From assembly GCA_900554255.1 (NCBI GenBank), contig USGN01000021.1, forward strand, positions 1-11,580: DNA of 11,580 bases, in the 5' to 3' direction. Made by a program: the position numbers and the translations under genes. Every line of letters starts with the position of its first letter. Position 1 is the stretch's first letter. Positions 5,922 to 11,580 of the stretch are shown here, piece by piece. The notes beneath the pieces were generated by a model. It did no database searches. It saw only the letters and a program-made list of their open reading frames with translations, and was not told the origin of the DNA. Source of the DNA: an uncultured Collinsella sp. GTDB lineage: Bacteria; Actinomycetota; Coriobacteriia; Coriobacteriales; Coriobacteriaceae.

Positions 5922-6938
5922 ATGATGAAGCCCATGACGAAGAAGCTGCTGTTAGGAATTCCCACCGTGGCGCTTTCGGCTGTGTTGGCGTGTACGCTTG
6001 CTGGCTGCGGCGGTAATGCGCCGAGTGGCTCGGGCGGGAGCGCACCTGTGCAGGAGAAGTCCAAGAAGGCCAAGGCCTATGATTCGCAGACGGTCGAGGT
6101 AGCAGGCATTACCTATGAGTCTGTGGCTCACGGTACGTTCTATCGCGGCGATGCCAAGCTGCAGGACGGCTTTTACCTGCACATCAAGATCACCAACAAC
6201 AACACAAAGAACAGGACGTTCAGTTCCTTTAACGTGCATGCTGCCCAGGGTGATCTTGAGGCAGGCGACCCGTTGTTTACTTCCGGCAAGGCGGCCGTGC
6301 TCGACTACGTTGCAAGCGAGGCTCCCGATGAGCTGCACGAGGGCATCGACCTTTCCGAGAGGCCAGATATCGGCCCGGGCGAGACCGTTGAGTACGTGTA
6401 TTTCTGGGCGCCCAAGACGGCGTACTACGGGCCCATCACTGTCGAGTTCGTAGACGCTTATGCCCCCGCCAAGAATCATGAGGCCATGCACTTTGACACC
6501 ACGGGATGCGAGACCAAGGAGTTCAAGGCGGCCGGCGGTGTGGCCGATTCTGGTGACGCGGCCAATATGACCGGCATCGATTGCGCATCGTACAGTATCG
6601 AGGCCGCCGATGGGTACACGCTGGATTCGTCCAACGAAGAGCACGAAAAGGCAGACTTCTTCCACGACGAGACTGGAGGACGCCTGAACATCAGCATCTT
6701 CCCGCGCTCGCCGGAGGAAGAGGTTGCAAGCCTAGAGCAGATCTACGAAGGCAAGGAGACAACAACCGACCAGGTCGAGTACAACGGCATAACGTGGCTG
6801 CGCTTTACCGGTCCCGACAACGGCCATACACTGTTTGCGACGGCTCCCGCAACGGGTGAAACCGTCCGCGTGTCGATCGGCTGGAAGATCGACTGGGATG
6901 CTGCCGTGCCCATGATGGAGGCGCTGAAGCTCAAGTAA
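5922..6938 (+). CDS. Secreted lipoprotein, DUF5067/DUF4352-like first domain
   Basis: The 338-residue product has a classical lipoprotein signal: basic start (MMKPMTKK), hydrophobic core, lipobox LAGC with Cys29 as the lipidated residue, then a Gly/Ser-rich tether to about residue 45. It should be anchored to the outer face of the membrane. Residues about 58-180 form a beta-rich domain with the layout of DUF5067/DUF4352 immunoglobulin-like lipoprotein domains: GFYLHIKITNNNTKNRTF (83-100), AAQGDLEAGDPL, and IGPGETVEYVYFW (150-162). Residues about 218-338 form a second domain with ITWLRF (290-295), VRVSIGWKIDW (315-325) and a helical end, MMEALKLK, which I cannot name. Cys196 and Cys221 could form a disulfide between domains. 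The gene stands alone, divergent from the topoisomerase operon and convergent with the surface-protein gene. Role unknown; a substrate- or surface-binding accessory function is plausible but not shown. Confidence 0.85.
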   Translation: MMKPMTKKLLLGIPTVALSAVLACTLAGCGGNAPSGSGGSAPVQEKSKKAKAYDSQTVEVAGITYESVAHGTFYRGDAKLQDGFYLHIKITNNNTKNRTFSSFNVHAAQGDLEAGDPLFTSGKAAVLDYVASEAPDELHEGIDLSERPDIGPGETVEYVYFWAPKTAYYGPITVEFVDAYAPAKNHEAMHFDTTGCETKEFKAAGGVADSGDAANMTGIDCASYSIEAADGYTLDSSNEEHEKADFFHDETGGRLNISIFPRSPEEEVASLEQIYEGKETTTDQVEYNGITWLRFTGPDNGHTLFATAPATGETVRVSIGWKIDWDAAVPMMEALKLK

Positions 6939-6966
6939 CGCCGCGAGTCTCACGTCAGGCGACTCA

Positions 6967-7000
6967 GGGCTGGCTCCGAGTTATCAGGGCCAGCCCTTTT
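6967..7000 (+). terminator. Intrinsic terminator of the lipoprotein gene
   Basis: GGGCTGGC (6967-6974) pairs perfectly with GCCAGCCC (6989-6996). Two more pairs, T-G (6975/6988) and C-G (6976/6987), leave a 10-nt loop. TTTT follows at 6997-7000. It starts 28 nt after the lipoprotein stop. On the minus strand the stem is not followed by T's, so it serves mainly the plus strand. Confidence 0.82.
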
Positions 7001-7047
7001 GGTGTTCGATGAGCCGAGTCGGCGTCTCTCGCAAAGGTAACTGGGAG

Positions 7048-10000
7048 CTAGCGAGGCGTATCCGAATTGACCTCATCGGCGGTGTCGTTTTCGAGCGCCG
7101 TGCGGCGGGCGCTGTAGGCGACAAGGCCGGCACCAGCTGCGGCGAGTGCTGCTGCGGCTGCCGTAAGGGGAGCGTTGACATCGCCCGTGCCCGCAAGCGC
7201 GCCCGCTTTTCCGGAGCGCTTGTTAGTGCCGTGGTCCTTGCCACTGCTGGAGCTGCTTCCGCCGGAGCCGCCGCCCTTGTCAGTACCGCCGCCACTCGTG
7301 CCGCCATCGCCGTCGACCGTCATCGGGGCGTCGTGAAGTTCCGTCGTATCCGCGTTGTCGCATACGCCGACCTGAACTTCTGAGCGTTCGCATGCCGCGT
7401 CGGGCACATGAAGCTCGTGCAGCACGGCACCCAGCGCCGAGTTTGCGCCCGGTCGAATTTCCTCGAGCGTTACGGGATCGAGCGCCACCAGATTACGCGC
7501 CTTCGCATATAGCGTTACGCGTTTGCCCACCTCGTCGCTCCAACTCTCGGGGATGGCGAAGCTCATGCGGAACTGTGCCGTGCAACCCGGTGCCAGCACG
7601 GCGTTGCCACTGTCGGCTACCAGCGGGTGCGTTGCAAAACGTGCGCCCAGCGTCTCGAGCGCGTACTTCACGTATGCCGTATCGTTGGCCGAAGCGTCCT
7701 CGGCAAGCTCTGGATCGTAGATCGATGCCATGCGTGCGTTCACTCCGAACCCGATGGATGCGCTGGAGAACGGCTGACTGGAGCCCTCTCGGTACAGATC
7801 GATCGTGCCGGCGGTCAGTAAGGTGTTGCCGTCGTTTCGCACCGTGACCATGAAGGATTCGCCTGCTGCTCCGGGCACCACCGCGCCCGAGGTAGCGACT
7901 GCGCCCGTCGGAGTGGCACACGCCACCAAGGGCACTTCGATGCCGTGTAGTTCTGCCTCGCTCTTCTCCGCGCTCACAATGTGCGTTGCGAGCGCGGAGA
8001 GCATGCTCCCCGACGTCAAAAATGTCGTTATCTGATCGACGGGATGGTCCAGCTCGCACATCACGAACGGCTCCGTGAACAGATCGCCTGCCAAGGTGCT
8101 GGCGAAGATGCGGAAGTGCTTGCCCATCACTGCTACCGGGTTGCCTTCTTCGTCGTAGGTTTGTCCCACCTTGCCATCGGTGTTCTCTACATAGAGCACG
8201 CACCTGCCGTTGTTGCTTACGCTGAACGATGCCGGGCCGCAGCCTGCGGCACCCACGGGCTGCGTTGCAAATACCGGTGCGCCTCGCGTCCAAGTAATAT
8301 GCTGCAGTTGCTCGTTGACGGTAGCCAAAAAGCCCGTGTGCTGCGGCCACGGCACCGCGTGGGGTACTGTGGCATCTGGCGACATAACGCCCCAGCCCGC
8401 AATGGACTGGCCGATCACGGCGTACGATGCACAGCCACAACCGCCTGCGGTCTCGTATGCAACGGGCACCACCATTTTGCCGTTGATATTCTCGGGCGCG
8501 CCGAGCTCGATGCTCGACGGTGCCTGCGGAAAGCGGAGAACTTGGCGGAACGTCAAGCTGTCGCCTGAAACGTCCGACCACAGGGTAAAGCACTCCAGCG
8601 CAACCTCGGCCTCGCTGCCGAGCGCCTTTTCTGTGGTGGTTCCGCGGCGGTGGAGGTAGGCGCCCGACAGGCGCCCGTTGACAAGTGTCTTGCCCACCGT
8701 GATGCGTGGGCACTGCAGGCAATGGTAGCCATCCTCCTGAAGGCGGCCGCGCGAGATGCTGCGCCACGACGTGTGCGATACCACGCGAACTCCGTCGTTG
8801 CTTATGCGCAGGCGCACAACGGACAGTATGCCGGCTGTGCTTGCTATATCGAAAAGGGTGTCGTCGCCGGCGGGGCGCTCGCCCGAGACCAGCAGCACGT
8901 AGGCGTCCTGGTTTCCTCTTCCGTCCGTATATTCCACTACGTCGAAGTCGTAATCGTATATGCTGTCGCGCTCCACGTCGCCCTCGCCAAACCCAAGGGG
9001 AAAGTCCACAGGCGTGGGAGCGGACCACGTTCCGTTTGCCTTTGTGTGTACCACCAGGCGCGAGCGACCATTGTCGCCGTAGCGCACCGAGGCGATACGG
9101 AACAGGCATTCTACGCCGGCAATCATTGCCAGCTTCATGTGGGCTTCGCTGAGCACGCCAGCAAACAGCACGTTGTCGCTCGAGGGCTTGATGCCGCCAC
9201 GCTCGTCCTCCGACACGCCGGAAGAATCGGCGTTCGGGTCGGCAACGGTGTTCGTTGCCTGACCGATGTAGGTGTACTCATACATCGGCACGGCGTTTTC
9301 GTCGTTCTCTATCAGTGCATGGACGAAATGCTCGATCTGTCCCGTGTCGTCGCTTTCTGCATCCGCCTCGAGCTCAATGCGCGTGACCGCTTGATCCCAA
9401 TCGCGCACGACAGGCGCGGTGTTTACGGCAGTGGCCTTAACCTCGGCGCGTGCGAGCAGTTCGGCGTTGGTGACGATGGTGGCCGATGCGATAAATTGCG
9501 GCACACCACACGCCTCGGCGTTGCCGGCCGAGCCGAAGCAGGCATCCAGCGTATAAGGCGTATCTCCATCCAATGCGAGCTCAGAGCGCTGGAGCACATA
9601 CTGGTCGCCATTGTTCACCGACATATTCCACGAATCGATGAGTGTGGGCCACGACCCCGACCAAGCCTTGTTGGTCCACTTGAACATTACGAACTGGAGT
9701 ATTACATCGACATCGACGTCTGCACCTACACGCAGTCGCGGAAGCTGGTGTCCATTTGCCTTTTCGTACCCAATGAACAGCGTGAGGGATGCGGCGCCGC
9801 GCACGGCAGACGAAGCGACGCCTGCAACGCCGGCGCCAAAGGTGACGGCAAGCCCGATCTGGATGGTGAACGAGCCCGACGTGTTTGAATAGTCGAGCGA
9901 AATGTTTTTAAAAAACGCCGCGCCGCTGCCGTGCGTGTGGGCACCCACGGCGAGCGCCAGTTTTGCCAGCACCCAGGGGTTGACGTTTAGGAAAAATGGC

Positions 10001-11415
10001 ACCGGTCCTAGGGTAAACTGCTCGGTCCAATTGAGGTCGGTTCTTACCTGGAAGAGGGCCTTAATATTGCCGTATGCGGGGTCGTTGTTGTTGCCCCAGG
10101 TTTTGCCCACCCAATCGTAGGCGAGCGAGCCGTACAGCTGTGTGGCGATATCCATCGTGAACAGCGGCGTGCAATGGTGGCGAAGGAGCTTGGTGTTTCT
10201 TGGATCGGTGCCCGAACCGGCACTCATCCTCTTGTACTGATTCCACTTCCCCTCCATCTCGTCGAGGTAGCGGTTTGCCTGCTTGGCGCCCGACTCGCGC
10301 GGCGATTTCTTCCAGTATTCCGGATCAGGGTTGCCCGAATCGTTCATATAGCTAGCTGGTTTGTACCCTCCGCCAAACAGCACGTATCCAGCAAACGAGA
10401 AATCGAACAGAATGGGAAATGTGGGCATCCAGCACGTGAACTTATTGCCGCCGATACCGGGAAACGCCGCGGGGAAATCAAACGGAGTGATCTCTTGGTC
10501 CATGGTGGTGGGAATGATGGTGGTCGAGCCCGATTCCGCCTTTGCGGCCGGCGCGGTGACAACGGCCATAGGGGATGAGAGCGTGTAGGTTTTGCCCTGG
10601 TAGTCGAGCATAAAGCGCAGCTTGCACCCTTCCTCCAGAAGGCCCGAAGCTGCATCGAGGAACGTGTCTTCGAGCGTGAACGTCGCCAGATTATCCGCGC
10701 CCGATGCGCTGGCCTTGATCTGGCCGATCTGCGTGACGGTTTCGGTTGAGCTGCCCGCAGAGGGCATCACTTTATTGATATGCAACGTTGCCTGCCCGCC
10801 CTGCGGCAGATGAGCCTGCACGGTAAAAGCGTGCGTGTCGGGCTGGTCGTTTGCCGTGTCGTCCTTCGGCAGTGCCATAAACGTGGCTTCAGCGTACTGG
10901 ATGTCCCATTCGTCGAACGTGAGCTGTCGAAAGTACGGCTCGCCATCGGAGAGCGGACGTGTGGGTGCGGTAATAGCGGTGCCGCCCTGGATACGCGCAA
11001 GGGGAATCTCGACATCACGGTAGCCCGCCATGCTAATGGAGATGCCGCCGTTAAAGTCGTACGCGTCGAGAAGCGTTGCCTCGTCCACGTAGCCTTCTGA
11101 AAGAGGGGCGACCTCAAAGATGGCCGTGCCTTCGTCATCGGTCGTGGCGGTGAGCTGCTTGCCTGCGGCATAGCGCGATATGAGCGTGACCTGGGCACCC
11201 GTGATGGGCGTATTCTTGTTGGCGACGTCGACCACGACCACACCGAACATGGTGCGCGAGAGAACGAGCACCCTGAAGGGGTCTTTTTCGTCGGCATGGG
11301 CTTCGGTGGGTGCGAACGGCAATATGAAGGCGTTTGCGCTTCCCGGCACGCGCGGCATCATAATGCTCGCTAACGAGGACGCTCCGGCGACAAGTAACGA
11401 ACGGCGATCAAGCAT
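7048..11415 (-). CDS. Large cell-wall-anchored surface protein with twin-arginine-like signal and LAGTG sorting motif
   Basis: The start chosen is ATG at 11415-11413, giving 1455 residues. The N-terminus MLDRRSLLVAGASSLAS has twin arginines (R4-R5), a hydrophobic core and possible cleavage after ANA (29) or AHA (41), so export by Tat is suggested. Residues about 48-142 look like a carboxypeptidase-regulatory/prealbumin-like beta domain (ITGAQVTLIS; TTDDEGTAIFEV; SISMAGYRDVEIPL). About 150-290 is another beta-rich stretch. Residues about 310-640 are rich in aromatics and glycine and I cannot assign them. About 690-1165 has repeating beta-strand units that look like a propeller. About 1180-1315 resembles a CARDB/Ig-type domain (ESFMVTVRNDGNTLLTAGTI). 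A Gly/Ser linker (1369-1392) leads to LAGTG (1407-1411), a hydrophobic stretch (1417-1434) and R1437-R1438. This is a sortase-type wall anchor of the LAxTG kind recognised by class E sortases. A binding or adhesion role is inferred; no enzyme motif is recognised. Confidence 0.88.
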   Translation of the reverse strand: MLDRRSLLVAGASSLASIMMPRVPGSANAFILPFAPTEAHADEKDPFRVLVLSRTMFGVVVVDVANKNTPITGAQVTLISRYAAGKQLTATTDDEGTAIFEVAPLSEGYVDEATLLDAYDFNGGISISMAGYRDVEIPLARIQGGTAITAPTRPLSDGEPYFRQLTFDEWDIQYAEATFMALPKDDTANDQPDTHAFTVQAHLPQGGQATLHINKVMPSAGSSTETVTQIGQIKASASGADNLATFTLEDTFLDAASGLLEEGCKLRFMLDYQGKTYTLSSPMAVVTAPAAKAESGSTTIIPTTMDQEITPFDFPAAFPGIGGNKFTCWMPTFPILFDFSFAGYVLFGGGYKPASYMNDSGNPDPEYWKKSPRESGAKQANRYLDEMEGKWNQYKRMSAGSGTDPRNTKLLRHHCTPLFTMDIATQLYGSLAYDWVGKTWGNNNDPAYGNIKALFQVRTDLNWTEQFTLGPVPFFLNVNPWVLAKLALAVGAHTHGSGAAFFKNISLDYSNTSGSFTIQIGLAVTFGAGVAGVASSAVRGAASLTLFIGYEKANGHQLPRLRVGADVDVDVILQFVMFKWTNKAWSGSWPTLIDSWNMSVNNGDQYVLQRSELALDGDTPYTLDACFGSAGNAEACGVPQFIASATIVTNAELLARAEVKATAVNTAPVVRDWDQAVTRIELEADAESDDTGQIEHFVHALIENDENAVPMYEYTYIGQATNTVADPNADSSGVSEDERGGIKPSSDNVLFAGVLSEAHMKLAMIAGVECLFRIASVRYGDNGRSRLVVHTKANGTWSAPTPVDFPLGFGEGDVERDSIYDYDFDVVEYTDGRGNQDAYVLLVSGERPAGDDTLFDIASTAGILSVVRLRISNDGVRVVSHTSWRSISRGRLQEDGYHCLQCPRITVGKTLVNGRLSGAYLHRRGTTTEKALGSEAEVALECFTLWSDVSGDSLTFRQVLRFPQAPSSIELGAPENINGKMVVPVAYETAGGCGCASYAVIGQSIAGWGVMSPDATVPHAVPWPQHTGFLATVNEQLQHITWTRGAPVFATQPVGAAGCGPASFSVSNNGRCVLYVENTDGKVGQTYDEEGNPVAVMGKHFRIFASTLAGDLFTEPFVMCELDHPVDQITTFLTSGSMLSALATHIVSAEKSEAELHGIEVPLVACATPTGAVATSGAVVPGAAGESFMVTVRNDGNTLLTAGTIDLYREGSSQPFSSASIGFGVNARMASIYDPELAEDASANDTAYVKYALETLGARFATHPLVADSGNAVLAPGCTAQFRMSFAIPESWSDEVGKRVTLYAKARNLVALDPVTLEEIRPGANSALGAVLHELHVPDAACERSEVQVGVCDNADTTELHDAPMTVDGDGGTSGGGTDKGGGSGGSSSSSGKDHGTNKRSGKAGALAGTGDVNAPLTAAAAALAAAGAGLVAYSARRTALENDTADEVNSDTPR

Positions 11416-11421
11416 CTTGGG

Positions 11422-11426
11422 CTCCC
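11422..11426 (-). promoter_or_regulatory. Ribosome binding site supporting the surface-protein start
   Basis: On the minus strand this reads GGGAG, 6 nt before the ATG at 11415. Starting here places the twin arginines at residues 4-5 of the signal peptide. The frame is open to an upstream ATG at 11511, which would add 32 residues ahead of the signal and is therefore unlikely. Confidence 0.6.
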
Positions 11427-11523
11427 ATCCCGCAAGTATCGGTGGAAATAATCCAATTTTGCGAGAAGGCGCCCCGTGGCGGTAGTGCCGTTCAAGGGTC
11501 AAAATGTCCAAATTGATCGAGCG

Positions 11524-11557
11524 AAGCGCCGGGTTCCGGAACGCGTTCGATGCGCTT
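11524..11557. repeat. Nested palindrome upstream of the surface-protein gene
   Basis: The perfect 10-bp palindrome GTTCCGGAAC (11533-11542) sits inside wider arms AAGCGC (11524-11529) and GCGCTT (11552-11557). It lies about 118 bp before the surface-protein start and could be an operator, or the end of a neighbouring transcript. No consensus promoter could be fixed between it and the gene; TTGACC (11502-11497, minus strand) is a lone -35-like hexamer. Confidence 0.35.
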
Positions 11558-11580
11558 GGTAGTCCGGTCGCTAACGTAAC

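Noticed and set aside
7493..9109. A 538-codon minus-strand frame inside the surface-protein gene
   Set aside because: It is a shifted frame of the large gene, rich in Arg and Pro, with no motif or ribosome site of its own.
8650..9888. A 412-codon plus-strand frame opposite the surface-protein gene
   Set aside because: It is antisense to a continuous, signal-to-anchor coding frame and has no recognisable domain.
11416..11511. Longer N-terminus for the surface protein (ATG at 11511)
   Set aside because: It adds 32 residues before the twin-arginine signal, which normally sits near the N-terminus. GGGAG at 11422-11426 fits the start at 11415.
11416..11515. A full -35/-10 promoter for the surface-protein gene
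   Set aside because: TTGACC is present on the minus strand, but no acceptable -10 hexamer occurs 16-18 nt downstream, so only the lone hexamer is noted.

Overview
The window looks like chromosomal DNA from a high-GC, Gram-positive actinobacterium. A gut-type Coriobacteriia (Collinsella-like) host is my best guess. The reasons are the roughly 60% GC genes, a Gram-positive lipoprotein and a cell-wall-anchored surface protein, and a LAxTG-type sorting signal. A second, divergent type IIA topoisomerase pair of a style I associate with Clostridia and Coriobacteriia points the same way. The taxon is an inference from protein style, not a measured match.

Layout, left to right. (1) 1-993 (+) is the 3' part of an AAA-type ATPase with a DUF4143 domain. 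It is cut by the window edge and visibly poorer in GC (about 50% in sampled lines) than its neighbours. (2) 994-1172 is a short convergent gap with a 40-nt near-perfect palindrome. (3) 5456-1173 (-) is a two-gene operon: a GyrB/ParE-like ATPase subunit followed 45 bp later by a GyrA/ParC-like cleavage subunit. Together they would form a complete type IIA topoisomerase. (4) 5457-5921 is a 465-bp divergent intergenic region. About 155 nt of it (5534-5690) is packed with inverted repeats. (5) 5922-6938 (+) encodes a 338-residue lipoprotein, followed by a clear intrinsic terminator. (6) 11415-7048 (-) encodes a 1455-residue surface protein with a twin-arginine-like signal at its N-terminus and a Gly/Ser linker, LAGTG motif, hydrophobic segment and basic tail at its C-terminus. 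(7) 11416-11580 is its upstream region.

Functional picture. The topoisomerase pair probably supplements the housekeeping gyrase, most likely as a decatenase, since no GyrA-box is visible. Its active-site neighbourhood departs from the classical enzymes: Asn-Pro-His-Gly-Asp replaces His-Pro-His-Gly-Asp, and Ala sits at the quinolone-contact Ser position. The lipoprotein and the large wall protein are convergent and both envelope-located, but nothing in the sequence ties their functions together. I found no CRISPR array, tRNA, rRNA, insertion sequence or phage gene. The most interesting unexplained DNA is the structured leader between the topoisomerase operon and the lipoprotein gene. The most interesting protein is the Tat-like plus LAxTG surface protein, most of whose body I cannot assign to a named family.
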